Assembly: GCA_959347315.1 (NCBI GenBank)
Contig: OY365817.1
Span: 27,994,411-28,058,410 of the forward strand
Length of the DNA: 64,000 nt
Reading direction: 5' to 3'
Source of the DNA: Bimastos eiseni
Taxonomy: Eukaryota > Annelida > Clitellata > Crassiclitellata > Lumbricidae
Below the pieces are notes generated by a model. That model was not told the DNA's origin, ran no database searches, and was given only the letters and a program-made list of their open reading frames with translations. Below, one piece after another: positions 52,501 through 64,000 of the stretch. Both the position numbers and the translations under genes were made by a program. Positions within the stretch are counted from its first letter, which is position 1; every line of letters begins with the position of its first letter.

Positions 52501-55500
52501 AAAGGATGAATTTGTCTTAGAAGAGCAGTGTCTTAGAGGAGCAGTGTCGACTGTCCATGCAATAAACTATGGTCGCCATATAAAGAGTTGTCTAGGCTTA
52601 AGCTCCCGGTTATGTTTCTTTGGTCTAAATAGTGACCGGTGACATTGGTCGCCTTAGATGAGGCCCAACTTTATAGCCTGTGCAAAGCACCCAGATGTAC
52701 GCATGTAGCCCACGTGTATTAGTCAGACTGCAGTAAACAGCTGAGGTAAAAGTGTTGGGAGGGACGAGGCATGCTGGAGCATGATAATTTTTTTAAATCT
52801 TTATGAACTTGAATTTGGTGAACAAATCATGTGAGTGTTAACCTGCTGGAGAGTCTACTGTAAGGTCAAGGGTCAAAATCCTGCTTGGGCTGAGGTGTTG
52901 TGGGATTTTCACCTTCACTGCATAGCTGATCACGACCTAATGACGATCAGTACAGCCAGAATGGAAGGGGAAGGTCTGTCGTAAAAACCCTGCACCCTGA
53001 GAGAGTGCAGGAAGTGGCATATATGGAACCACCCCATCTTTCTTCTTTTGTGATCAGCCCATCCATCTGGAATATGCTGCTTAAGAACCTACAACATGAA
53101 CTCCTCGGTGTCTCTCGTTTTGCCTCTCAACGCAAGCACATTTTTAGATTGTGGTGTGTTAGGTAGGGAGTGCCTCTTAAAGAAACGCTGTATAAATCAA
53201 CAATTACAAATTGCAGTTCTGAAAAACCGATTTTTGTGTTATGCAATGCTTGTAAATCACAGAGAAATTTCACAGTTGATAGCCTGTATATATACAGTTA
53301 CAACTGTGAAATTTCTCAGTGATTTATGAGTAGCTGCAGTCAAGTCTTCTTCTGAATTTGCTGAATTTGGCTCAGCAAATGTGGAAATCCTTTTGATTGC
53401 AATCATCCTGGCTTTTGTCTCAGGTAATTGACATCACGTGAGATGAACACTTAAGGAATGTCATCCAACCGTAATTATTTACCAGCCATTAGTAGATGAA
53501 TTGATATCATATAAGTTAGTGCACTGGGTTCAATTTCTGTATGGGATATTGTTACTGTAGTCATTAATAATAAATTTGAGCTAAGTAGGGCACTGACATC
53601 TATTACAACTATATGATGCAGGACCAATAATGGAACTGAATTGAAATTGTCCTAATTGATTTTACTTTCACCTATGAGTGGTATAAATTATTTCCTAAGA
53701 CACACACTCCTTTGGCTATACAAATACAATACATAGTTGTTGATAAATATACTGATCTGATGAGCTTTTGTTTCAATGTGGTTAACTGTTACTAAATGCG
53801 GTGATTTGTAAATTGTGAAAATGATGTTAATTCATATTATGATGTTGTTGACCTACTGTAGTGTTTATAATGTTTGTTTATAATGTTTGTTTATCCTATG
53901 CTTGAAGTTCATTTCACAGTTGTAATAAAAATGCCTCCAGATTTACTTTTTCTCATTGGCTTCTATACGTCTGGATATCTAACAGCTCCTCCTCACTTAA
54001 TTACTGTCTAATCTCAGATCTTTGCATCTCTGTGTCGTGTATTTTGTATATTTTGTATGTGTTAAGTGTTCATAATAAATTATAACTATAATGATTAACA
54101 ATAATAATAATAATAATAATGGTATTTAATAGTTAATAATGATAATAATAATGATGATGATAAGATAATGAAGAGTTAGAAAGTTGTTGGCCAAATTATT
54201 GTTCATTTACGTGAGTTCTGCTGTCCTTTCCTGTTTGGATGCATTTGTTAATTTCAACAGGTTATGTGCTATAGTCAATCGTCCGTGTGAACTTTGTTTC
54301 AAGGTGTACATTGCCTGCTACCAAGTCACCGTATTTGGCTGCATTGAAGTCTGAAGAATGTCCTGTTGACTTATCTAACAGAGTTTGAGTTGTGTCCGTG
54401 AGATTTGTCCGAGTGTACCAGAGATAAAAGAACACTTGAACAATCTTGGGCATTGTGTGTGTGTGCGTGTGCGTGTGTTTGTGTGTGCGTGCGTGTGTGT
54501 GTATGTGTTGGGGGTTTACATGTGTGACAGCTTCTGGTCAAAAAGTCGGAACAAGATGAGGGCAATTTCTTGGTGCAACATTTTTCAATGCTACGCTCCT
54601 TCTGAAATGTTGTCAATAGTGATTTATGACTCCATTCTAACTGCTAAACACCGGTAGGAAATAATAATGACTTTTTCGTGCTCTGGCCTTCAGCGTAATA
54701 GATTTATAGCGTGGCATGATTGACTGCAAGGATCCCAGGTTTAAATCGATGTTAAATCCTCTTTACTATTGTACAAACCTTGTTTCAAAGTGGATAAGGT
54801 TAGAGAATATGATCCATGTTCAGATGTTGAACTTATAAATGCTTTGACTGCTTCCTTAATGACCATTAGAGTTGGTTCTGCTGTGACACAGAGTTTGATA
54901 TTGTCAAGCAATTTTCATCTTTTATTCAGCTCATTTGCACTGACCCGCTGTTTCATTTTTGGAAGCACGGTACATTTTTTGTGTCCGTTGTTGGAAAAAC
55001 TTTGTGGTACGTTAGCTGATTGGTTGATTAGTCCTTGTAGTATGGAGTGTATGAATTTAGACCCCCCTTCTCGGAGATGGTTACTGTGTATTGACCTCTA
55101 GCAGGTCTTTCACTTCAAATGCTCAGTGTCATCAATTGGTGTTTACTCATTAGAGAGATAGTGGCTTTAATATATACAGATATGCTAATTACAACAAGTA
55201 CTGGTACCCTTTTCTTTCTGTGGTTGGTGCTAACAGATGTTGGGGCATATGTGACATTTCAGCTGTTTGGGCAGTGACTGTGGGTTGTGTAGGTTTACAG
55301 AAGATGTAGTTTCATACAAATTTATGGTAGTACAACCCATCTGATTCGCTCATGAATAGCTGCATGGTGCCCTGCACTTGGCTTTTTAGAGTGGCGCTTT
55401 AGAAGTTTGAGGATTACGATTAGTGTTATTCTGGTGCATAGTTAATGAACCATGTCAAGATCTTGGTTATAGCAACCTGGACCTCACGTGTTGTAATGAG

Positions 55501-58500
55501 GTTTATAAATGTGTATGTCGTTTACCTTGGCATGACTATATGGGTCTTAAATTGAACCCTTGTTATCTGTTGCTCAGGGTTCTGATAAAGGGACTCTATT
55601 ATTGTTTTGTGCAATGAGATATGTACAAAAAAACTTGTGTACATACATAGATACATAAACACCAACTTTCTTTGCTGCTCCTTAAAAGATTGCTGCAGGG
55701 GACCAGTTGATATCCAACGATTCCAAGAATAGAAAGAAATTGGTTGCTTGAAGACCAGGAGGCGAGTCAGAGGCAGATTCGCTAATCAATGCAGACTCTT
55801 TCTTTTGAGTTGAGAGCGATTGGAAGGCGGTGGAGTAAAATATATATGTATATATATAGTATATTATATATGTATATATATATATATATACATTTAATAT
55901 AGATATTTATCATATACACAATAATACTCTCTCGTATGCAAGTGCACGTTCAGAAGGGAATTTTAAACCACATCCCATTTGTCTTGTAATCAAGACATGT
56001 TGTTCAAGGAGGTTTTGTGACAGGAGTTGCCAGTGCAATGACGTATCCTAGAGCTCATAAACTTGGGTTGCTTTCATGGCTGGTAGAACTTCACAAATTA
56101 GGGGCAGGTGTGTCAAGGTGAACTTCTAAGTCTGTGTATCTTGTTCGATGTAGGTGTTTTCATCACTCTTGCCGAGCTCTTGCACCGCAGCATTAACCTA
56201 CTTGCTTTGCCATTGCTAAATCATAGCCGTTGTTGTTTGTGTAGAATACTCACTTAGGCTCAGGGAACTGCTCAGGAAGGTGCGTGGCATGCAGCGGAAA
56301 ACAAAAATATCCACTTGGTGGAAAACTGTTGGATGGAGACTGCATGCTTTTTATCACTGCTGGGAAAAGCATTTATTCTGCCAAGATTTTGTTTAAGAAG
56401 GTCTTGTGCAGGAAGAATCATGTTTACATAGACCTTGAGTCTGGTCCTTGAGAGCGACCTTTCTGATGGACCTTGGAGATGATGTGTGGTTATTCATGGC
56501 TGTGTTGTTTGTCTCGGTAACTACAGCAAGGTTGCGTATTTAGCATTTTAGTTGCTTCAGGTAGGGATCATTCCTCACTTCCCTGTCGGAATGAATTTTG
56601 TTAGTACATTAAAAAAAGGGGGATTATTGAAAACAGCCAGGAATATATATACACCTACAGCCAGCAATACATATATATATATTTATGTGTGTAAATACAT
56701 ATGTAAAACTTTGGCGGAGAAAGAAAACCACGTGTGAGTAGTAGATCATCTGGAAAGTGACCTTTTCCACAAGCCAGGAATATTGAGTTTTGCTTCTAAT
56801 TATTGCTGCTGTGGTTCTGGCTGACTGTTTGCTAGGTACCGTATTATACGACATGATGTATTGAGGCCGTATTGTACTGGGTACTTAATGCACTGGGTTG
56901 AGATGGATTCGATCTTTATATATACGTTTTATCAATCATAAGGTTTTTTGTATCTTTGTATCATTTACGACCCAACCAATAAAGCAATCCACATACATCG
57001 ATCGGTCATATTCTAAAAACTTACAAATAATGCAAAGTCCATAAGCCTTAAATCTTTCAAAAAGCACAAAAATGTTGCATTCAACCATGGAAGACCAGAA
57101 GGCAAAAGGGGGGGGGCCATTTGCCCCCTAAATTTTGTGTGCGTGCATGTTTTATTAAATTTACTTATCAGCTTAGTTTTTAACAAGGAATGGCTCTGAT
57201 TTTTTCCTCGTTTTTTGTCCAAACTATTAAAGATAACCTAACTAATTAAATTATATAAAGACATTGAAACTTATAGTAGTTTCGTTTTTTTAAAAATGAT
57301 TGATCGGACACTGCTGAAAATTGAGTGCTGACATCAGGCCTCGCTTTATGTCAAATGCTTCCAAAGGCATATAGTAGCTCCCCCATTGTATAGTGAGCAC
57401 ATCGAGGGTGGTGCAATGGGTTGCATTTGGCAACCTCGTTTGTCGCCGTGCCAATATTAGACAGTGTGGCCCCTTTACAAATTTCTGTCACCGCCCATTC
57501 GCAGAGCTCAGACGTCGGATCATAAGCAGATATGAGACTCAATATCCCGTCATATAAGCTGTAATCAGTGGGTCTGGCTTCAGGGAGGTGTGCAGTCTAT
57601 AGCTGCCTGCTTAGCCTAAAGGCTGGCTTAATTTGCTTAACTATCACCCACCTTGTTCAGGTTGTTCTTCTATCAACCACTGTGAGAGTTTGTTGAACTC
57701 TCAGGTGAATAACTGGGCTTCAAACAGACGAAAATGGGATGAACTACCAAACAAGCAACTAGGTCGGGTCCAAACAATTGGCAAAAAGTAGGTAAACACT
57801 GAAGAAGTTACCTTTGCACAGCAACAGATATAAAACCAAAAACCAGACTAAGATGACCTATTGACCTTCATGTTATTTAGTGATTAACCAGACCTTCCTG
57901 GCATTTAGTGAGTAGTTGCTCTAAGCAAATCACCAATCGCGTATTTTGGATCTGCATTTTCGAAGTGATCTAATAAACAGTGTTCCCATGAGGATATTTT
58001 GTGTGTCGTAGGTACGACTCTCATGTCATACATGAACTCGTTTTGGGTATATGAAGCCCACTTGAAATTATGCCATTCTTCACACCATATCTTAGTAGAT
58101 GATGTTGATGGGGTCATTGGCACCACATATGAAGTCCAAATGGCATTAAATATTATTATGTTTTGACCACACTGTCAACATATCCTGTTTTTATTGGAGA
58201 TATAACACTGAAGCACAGACTCAATTTTTCACATATCTACAATTCTAAATCCCATATGGATAAAAATTTTGATTCCAATTCATTCATTGTACGTAACCTT
58301 CTGTTTAATATCCTCATCTGAATAAAATTAATAATAGTAAAGGAGGCATAATTATATTCATTCATTTTTATAGTCAGATGTGTTTGAGCGTTCCTTGTGT
58401 AATTTTTATCTATTATTATTATTTCACCAACACACAAAGGATTTTTATAGCTGCCCATGGTTTAAACATCAGATTGATTGACAATATCAGCATACCTGAT

Positions 58501-60787
58501 AAACAACAAAAAATAGACATTGCTATTCATGGATACCATAAAAACTCAGAGAATCCATAAGTCAGATTACGATACTAATTAATAACTAATTAATATGAAC
58601 CAAACAATGATTTAATTCAATTGATTATTCACGTCGTCTTGAGAAGTAGACATGAATTACACATTCAGTGTAGTTGCATGCCTGGATGGAATTGATTGGG
58701 GTTGCCTGGGGATGACCACCAACTGCCTGGCCTGAGATATTTCCTACGCTTCAGATGGATTGATATATCGGACACAAGACTAAGCCTGGTCTGCTTTGCC
58801 GTCCGCTGGGTATGTGGACCAAATCAATTATGTTCTAGTTTAACGACGGAGGGAATCAATGTTGGGGTAACCCATCACTGTGAGATGCATGGTGTTGCTG
58901 ATGTTGAGGGTACTTGGTGACCCAACGGGATTTGATTAACGAAGGGCAGTCATGGGGTGGAAAATTTACAGGATTCTGAGCCCAAGTGAAACCCTTGATG
59001 CTGATGTCTATACCGTGTCCTCCGTTCTGTGTCTGTCTGTCTGTCTTTATAGCTGTCGCTTGAGATCTGTCTCCATCTTGCTCTTTATCTGTGTCTTAAC
59101 CTTCCTATAAGTGAAGGTCTGTTGCTGTGTATGTCTCCTTCTCTGTCTGTATTCTTCTTTCTCTTGGTGTGTGTGTGTGCGCACGTGTGTCCCTGTGTCA
59201 CAGTAATATGGTCGCGTGGTCTGTCTGTCTATCTGCATTTTTATTTGTTGGGCAATTTATAAATAGTCTGTTGTTTTCCTATTTTCCATGATTGTTCGAC
59301 TATCATTAGGCATGTATGCGCCAACATTTGTCTGAGTGAGAGCTTAACGTGTAATTGCAGCCATCATGCAGAGTCAAACCTTCCCTCAACCTATCCTTGG
59401 TCTAGGACGTAACCACATCTAACATACATTTAGAGGATTGATTGAAATATTGTGTCTATCTAGGCGGCTGTTGTACTTGATGTATAAAAAAAAAACATGT
59501 GCATCTGAGTGGCTCATTTAAAAGACGACCAATTAAGTTTGAACGACACTAGCGCAATATTGAATGTTTAAAGTGATCTGTTTGATCGATTGTCTGTCTG
59601 TCTTTCTGTCTACAGCCTGCCATAACCGCAACCTGCTCCCAACATTGAGCAATACTGTGGTGTTGGGAGCACCTTACCTGTCTACTCTTCTGGCCTGTGA
59701 CATGGGCTTTTCAGATACCAGTATTCTAAACTTTCCTACCATAGAATGGATTTTTGTCTGTCTACTGAGTCAATCAATACCCATTAGAAATTGAGATCCT
59801 GAAGCTGCCTTTTTTGTCAAAAGTATTTCTGTACGGGTGAGTGTTGTTTGCAATGGAGTGATCTAGAGTGACAGGGCAACGCTTGAATAATTATCGTCAT
59901 CGAGCTACGTTGGCTGAATCAATATTGAAAAGAACTTCACTTGAACTTTGTGTAGTTTCTGTCTGTTTAAAGTGTCTTTGTGTTGCAACTCTATCGAACG
60001 TTGTGTATGAGGAGCCGGTACTATTAATTCTTGTGAGGATATTTCTTCCACTACCCTGTTTTTGTTTCGATACTTGGGCATAGTGTGAAAGCGGATTATC
60101 AAGGATCCAATATCCCTTTGGTATTGTACTATATGTAACCTTCTTGAATGAACGAATGAACGAATTATGCCCTTTATATTTACCTAAAAGCTGTTCTTTT
60201 GAACCATGCTGGTGTCGGGAGTGCCTGAGTAGTAATATTGAAGGGGTGCTATATGTATTGAATGAATTACTTATACCAGCTAGGAAGGGTTGATTTGGTT
60301 AGGTTCTATGGTTATTGTGAACAGTTGCAACATGCCAGAAGACTATCGAAAGATTCTAAACCATCTTTCTAAACCGTTTCACCAGCACATCTTCTCTCAA
60401 TACGCATATTCAGATATATACATATGTTTATTTATTAATTGTTTACAAACAGATGATCGTGCATAAGTGCATAAATTAATTAGAAAATTTGTCTAGAACT
60501 GTTTTCTCTTTTGGTAATTAGTTAGAGTCATCAGCGTCATCTCTTCATGAGACCCTGATGTGTTACAAATGAATCTTAATAGAGCAGCATCGTTAAACAT
60601 AAGTAGGTTGCCGTTATAAGGATTCTATAGGTTGAACTGGCTTGTATAAGTCTGTTTCAGAATTGTCCACGACACCCACCATTGTATCTAATCAAGTAGG
60701 TGGAGGGAGTTTGTATGAGAAATGTGTACATCACCATGAGTAGGCATAATCGTATGCGTAAGAGAGAGAGAGAGAGAGAGAGAAAAA

Positions 60788-60828
<41 letters not shown>

Positions 60829-63800
60829 TGAGAGCATCCAAGAGAGCAGACTTGTGTAACCTGTGACATGTCTTGTTAAGAACAAACATTAAATCACATG
60901 TGCAATAGAAACAGCATTTGCATTATGCAGTGGTTTGTAATGTGGATCAAAATCTAAGATTGGTTTGTTGGTTTGTAAGGTGGGGTCAACGTGTGGGACT
61001 GGAGTCCCGAAGTTACTGTCCAGAGTTTGTGTTTTGGTTTGAAGGTCCTGCATTTCCTGATGATTGCTAAGCATGAGGTCATGGACCTAGAAGACCAATT
61101 TCTTCACCTAAGTTTATCTTGTGAACTTGTGGTCTCTGCTCTGTGGTGTGGTCTTGAGGGGTTGGGGTGAAAAACTTGGTGCCCCAGTCAAAGGCCACCC
61201 AGCTATAGTATCCTACATTGGGAGGTCAATGCTGCGTTGCTGCTGCTCTTCCTGTCTCTTTTTCTGATTCAATTATTTGCGCTGTACTATCTATGATAAT
61301 GAGGATAATGCCAATTGTAATGGCAATAATGATGATGATATTAATGTTATTATAATAATTATAATAATGTTGCTGATAATAACAGACTTTATTGATATGT
61401 ACATGTACACAGGGCCTTTACCACCTCTGTTGAGCACTGTCACTGTCCCTAATCATCAAAGCCATTTATTGAATCACCATACTAGATGTTAAAGACATTT
61501 TCTATAGTACAATAGAGATGTAGATTGTTTTTTTTTGAGGTGTAGAGTCTCATATGTATTTTACTTTTTACAGCCGGCGAAATGTGCATACACGATTGCC
61601 ATAATGGGCATCTACTGGATGACGGAATGTCTGCCAATGGCTGTTACTGCTCTGATTCCAATCGTGCTCTTTCCGTGGCTCGGTGTGCTCGGCTCAAAAG
61701 CTGTATGCACCAACTATCTCAAGGTGAGCTGATCATCAGTTCTGCTTTCAATTGTACTCTTTGGCGACCAAGCTCGATTTGTACGCGAATTTACTCTAAA
61801 CGTTCGGTAAAAGTCAGTCTTTGCACTTTAGTTGATACAAGCAAAGAGCAGTTTTAATTAACAATGAACAACTTCTTTTTTTGAACCCAAAGTGCATAAC
61901 ATGGTTAAAGAAATGAGCAGTAAAAATAGTTGTGCAGATACTTTTGTCAAGTTTGTGGATCAGTCGTGAGATGTTTCAATGCTATGGGAAGAGATGTGTG
62001 GGGCTGTTGTTGAATATGGAAATGCTTATGAGAATATGTTTGATTGATGTTGTAGGATGCCAACATGTTGTTCTTTGGAGGTCTTCTGGTTGCCGTGGCA
62101 GTTGAGAAGTGGAACCTCCACAAGAGAGTTGCCCTTCGTGTGCTCATGTTGGTCGGATCCAAACCTCTCTGGTCAGCGGCTAAAACACCTCATCATCGAA
62201 TTTGACTCTGTTTTGACAATAATTGACTGGAGTTTCTTATTAATTTTGTTGACTTCCATAAGCCTTTTGATATCATTGACCTTTGAAATGATTGATAGAT
62301 ATGGAATTTGGGTGAAAGGAAACTAGAGCTAAGAATTTAAAATGCATGTTGACAAAATGTTAGGTCTATGAAGTAAGTGGTAATCTTGGGAAGTCGTCAT
62401 TTGTTGATAATTTAATAAGATGTTTTCATTTGTGTAGTTAACCTTATCTACCTGGTTCACTTTTCATGATTTACATTACCTGAAGTCCGGATTTTCCTAC
62501 TGGAACTTCTGACCTGGATTGCATTACATGGAGTACTTTAAGTGGATTACTTAGCTTAATGCAACAAAGGTATAAAGGTATTCTACAGACATACAATCTG
62601 TAAAGTTACCCTTTGCAAACATTTGATATCCAATCCTTGTGAACCTTCTCTTACAGGCTGTGATATAATAATAGCCACCATCATCTGAACCTTTCCACAA
62701 GTCTCTCTTGTGCTGAAGAATCTGCCTCATAATCACGTACCTGGATTTTCTCACCTGGATGACAGTATTGCAACCACCTTAATTGAATTAGCTCACCTGT
62801 ATTTCTTTCGACCCGAAATTACAATCTCTCTCACCTTACCAGTTCCGGAGATGCCCTAAGACTTTCCTGTTCTCTGATGCAAACACAGACTCCTGTTGAG
62901 AGCACTGCTGATTTGAGCGGCGCTGTATAAATGCTTGATTACAGTACTTTACATTAACGTGACTACACCTGGTGTGTTTGTTTAGGATCACGTTTGGTTT
63001 CATGGCAGTGACGGCATTTCTGTCCATGTGGCTAAACAACACAGCCACAACGGCTATGATGATGCCCATCGCCCACGCCGTCCTCACGGAACTGGATACC
63101 AATAGGAAGCGCCAGTTACAGCTGAAGGAGATTGCTGTCGACACCCCAGGCAAAGGAACGGGTCAGTGGGAGGGCCGCAAAGTTTCTGGCATCTGATTTA
63201 CCCTAATGGTGTGAATGGAGCTGTAGAGTTACATCAGCTTTTTCAGTTGTTTGCCTGACTGCTTGGATCTTCCCACTGGATCGTCAGCTCTTGTCTGGGA
63301 ACTCTATCCCATTTTTTTTCCACTCTGAAATCTGTCTTATTTGGTCGAGGTTGATCTTGGAGCGCCTCTGAGTCGATTTGATTTATTGATCTAGTGTATA
63401 GCATCCTCAATCATAGAAATATTCACCAAAAAGTCTCAAGCACCCAAATCAAGCACTGGTCAAGTCAGAATCTGATTGATCAGGTTCCCTAAGAAATGGA
63501 ATTGGTATTTGATTACATTACATTATAAGAGAAAATAAATATGAGCAGTCAGTTAAGCTAGCCATGGGGCAGCCTTAATTTTCTTGGCCCTGGCATATGA
63601 ACATTGATCTTCCTGATGTTTCTTTGGCGTGCCTTCTGCATTAGACACTGGAGCTATAGAAGTTTCTAATTACAATTACGATTCATTAGTGGTTACTTTG
63701 TTAACGACTGTACTTTATTTGTCCAGAGGTAATTGCGCTACAAGACAAGGGAGAAGTGAAGCTGGATGATATCACCGTGGATGATGGCGTTGCCAATGGC

Positions 63801-63835
63801 AGCCAGACACCAGACGAGAAGGGAGACAAGATCGA
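49515..63835 (+). CDS. SLC13A5: SLC13 family sodium/carboxylate (or sulfate) cotransporter, 5' part
   Basis: Plasma-membrane Na+-coupled carrier of citrate, dicarboxylates or sulfate. Five phase-matched exons: 49515-49655, 61574-61723, 62056-62171, 62986-63161, 63727-63835; the last is cut at phase 2 and the gene runs off the right edge. The N-terminus [20 protein letters not shown] leads into TM1 ([11 protein letters not shown]). Exon 2 has the family pattern [18 protein letters not shown]; exon 3 has [20 protein letters not shown] and LHKRVALR. Exon 4 has [19 protein letters not shown] at the site of the first SNT motif (here Asn-Asn-Thr). Exon 5 is a charged cytoplasmic loop. A little over 230 residues of a usual ~570-600 are present. 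Intron 1 is 11.9 kb. The paralogue (SLC13A2/3/5 or sulfate type) is uncertain; the symbol is the nearest guess. Confidence 0.9.
50427..50460 (-). repeat. SINE fragment (family S)
   Basis: 'gggaccttgagcaagtcccc' on the minus strand; the rest of the SINE is gone. In SLC13 intron 1. Confidence 0.5.
50671..51309. mobile_element. hAT-type MITE with an internal repeat
   Basis: Ends CAGGGGTGTCAAA and, inverted, CAGAGGTGTCAAA, a common hAT terminus. Flanking 8-mers TTGTAGAA and CTGTAGAA match at seven of eight bases. Length 639 bp. A family D repeat (about 50905-50995, ending 'aatattcttacttaattact') lies inside and was probably inserted later. Confidence 0.82.
51585..51715 (+). repeat. tRNA-derived SINE (family S)
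   Basis: B-box-like 'gggttcaaaactcc', then 'gttgagcaagtctttggctc', 'agcgccatcgatttatgctc' and 'gagataatggc'. The A-box part is degraded. In SLC13 intron 1. Confidence 0.65.
52060..52155 (-). repeat. SINE-like repeat (family B)
   Basis: Minus strand: 'gttgcagtttaacaacactg', 'tgtgataacaaagatcatta', 'gtcgccctcctcctttatcc', then 'gggactggcactgtcagag'. It is one of the least decayed copies. Confidence 0.8.
53035..53200 (+). mobile_element. 5'-truncated LINE 3' end
   Basis: The frame reads [19 protein letters not shown] and [13 protein letters not shown], the decayed C-terminus of a LINE reverse-transcriptase ORF. It is followed by a stop and the tail 'gagtgcctcttaaagaaa' then 'cgctgtataaatca'. 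Confidence 0.7.
53253..53326. repeat. Near-perfect 26-bp inverted repeat (hairpin)
   Basis: Arms 53253-53278 and 53301-53326 are complementary at 25 of 26 positions. The 22-base loop itself contains the palindrome 'ctgtatatatacag', so the whole 74 bp can fold. It lies in SLC13 intron 1, about 55 bp after a LINE tail. Confidence 0.9.
54452..54512. repeat. (TG)n microsatellite
   Basis: TG run interrupted by C and T, in SLC13 intron 1. Confidence 0.85.
55340..55420 (+). repeat. Dispersed repeat (family C)
   Basis: 'tggtgccctgcacttggctt' then 'agtggcgctttagaagtttg' and 'aggattacgatta'. Confidence 0.65.
55840..55900. repeat. (TA)n simple repeat
   Basis: TA/TATG repeats in SLC13 intron 1. Confidence 0.85.
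55901..60199. other. Long intronic stretch without recognised genes
   Basis: Part of SLC13 intron 1. Several short open frames occur (for example on the minus strand at 57351-57542 and 57905-58126) but none resembles a known protein. Decayed SINE-like traces with 'actgggttgagatggattcg' occur near 56.9 kb. Confidence 0.4.
60200..60275 (+). repeat. LINE 3' tail (family L)
   Basis: 'gggagtgcctgagtagtaat' then 'aggggtgctatatgtattga', ending in GAAT repeats. Confidence 0.55.
60766..60825. repeat. (AG)n microsatellite
   Basis: Long AG run broken once by 'aaaaaagg'. Confidence 0.9.
62800..62945 (+). repeat. LINE 3' end (family L)
   Basis: 'ccctaagactttcctgttct' (remnant of the ORF end) followed by 'gagagcactgctgatttgag' and 'cggcgctgtataaatgcttg'. 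In SLC13 intron 3, 40 bp before exon 4. Confidence 0.65.
63580..63690 (+). repeat. Dispersed repeat (family C)
   Basis: 'tctgcattagacactggagc' then 'tatagaagtttctaattaca' and 'attacgatt', a divergent copy in SLC13 intron 4, ending about 40 bp before exon 5. Confidence 0.5.
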
Positions 63836-64000
63836 GTGAGTTCTTTTCACTCGTTAGGCACTGTTGCTCATCATTCTCAAGAAGAACTTGCAGAATTTAA
63901 ATACAAAATCATACATTGGGTGCCACTATTTAGCGTATTCGTGAAGCAGGTAGATACAAGTAGAACTATCAAGATGTATGTAAAGTTGGAAAATTATATA

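Noticed and set aside
57905..58126. 73-residue minus-strand open frame with a protein-like composition
   Set aside because: No family recognised, no splice context, antisense in an intron; could be a decayed transposon ORF but cannot be supported.

Overview
The window is eukaryotic nuclear DNA from an invertebrate animal. Genes are split by short GT-AG introns, CpG-rich exons sit in AT-rich introns, and there are many microsatellites, tRNA-derived SINEs, truncated non-LTR retrotransposons and hAT-type DNA transposons. An intermediate-filament gene that keeps a lamin-tail domain, together with clear orthologues of SLC52A, KLHL20, TNK2/ACK and SLC13, fits a marine bilaterian outside the vertebrates (echinoderm/hemichordate or lophotrochozoan). 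The sequence alone does not fix the phylum. A 200-base run of N (1561-1760) marks an assembly gap.

Layout: (1) 1-3.1 kb, + strand: the 3' end of a cytoplasmic intermediate-filament gene with a lamin tail, one exon probably lost in the N gap. (2) 4.1-6.6 kb, - strand: a two-exon riboflavin transporter (SLC52A family). (3) 12.2-18.1 kb, - strand: a complete eight-exon KLHL20 orthologue (BTB, BACK, six kelch repeats; 589 residues). (4) 22.0-26.0 kb, + strand: an unrecognised zinc-finger gene whose large first coding exon can splice to either of two related last exons, each with a pair of C2H2 fingers. (5) 29.4-38.6 kb, - strand: a complete 13-exon ACK/TNK2 tyrosine kinase (SAM, kinase, SH3, CRIB, long disordered tail, UBA; 1132 residues). 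(6) 38.6-49.4 kb: a gene-poor transposon graveyard. (7) 49.5-63.8 kb, + strand: the 5' part (five exons) of an SLC13 sodium/carboxylate cotransporter that runs off the right edge and has an 11.9-kb first intron full of repeats.

The genes do not form a pathway. They are ordinary, separately regulated animal genes: cytoskeleton, vitamin uptake, ubiquitin-ligase adaptor, transcription factor, Cdc42-linked kinase, metabolite transporter. The most notable material is the zinc-finger gene with duplicated alternative 3' exons, and a set of hAT elements defined here by terminal inverted repeats plus 8-bp target duplications. These include one nested inside a SINE, one hAT inside another hAT, a two-copy MITE family, and one element that keeps a frameshifted remnant of the hAT dimerisation domain. 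A foldback element with arms of about 200 bp and a near-perfect 26-bp hairpin are also present. All gene structures were assembled by hand from splice signals, reading phase and remembered family sequences; no search was run.
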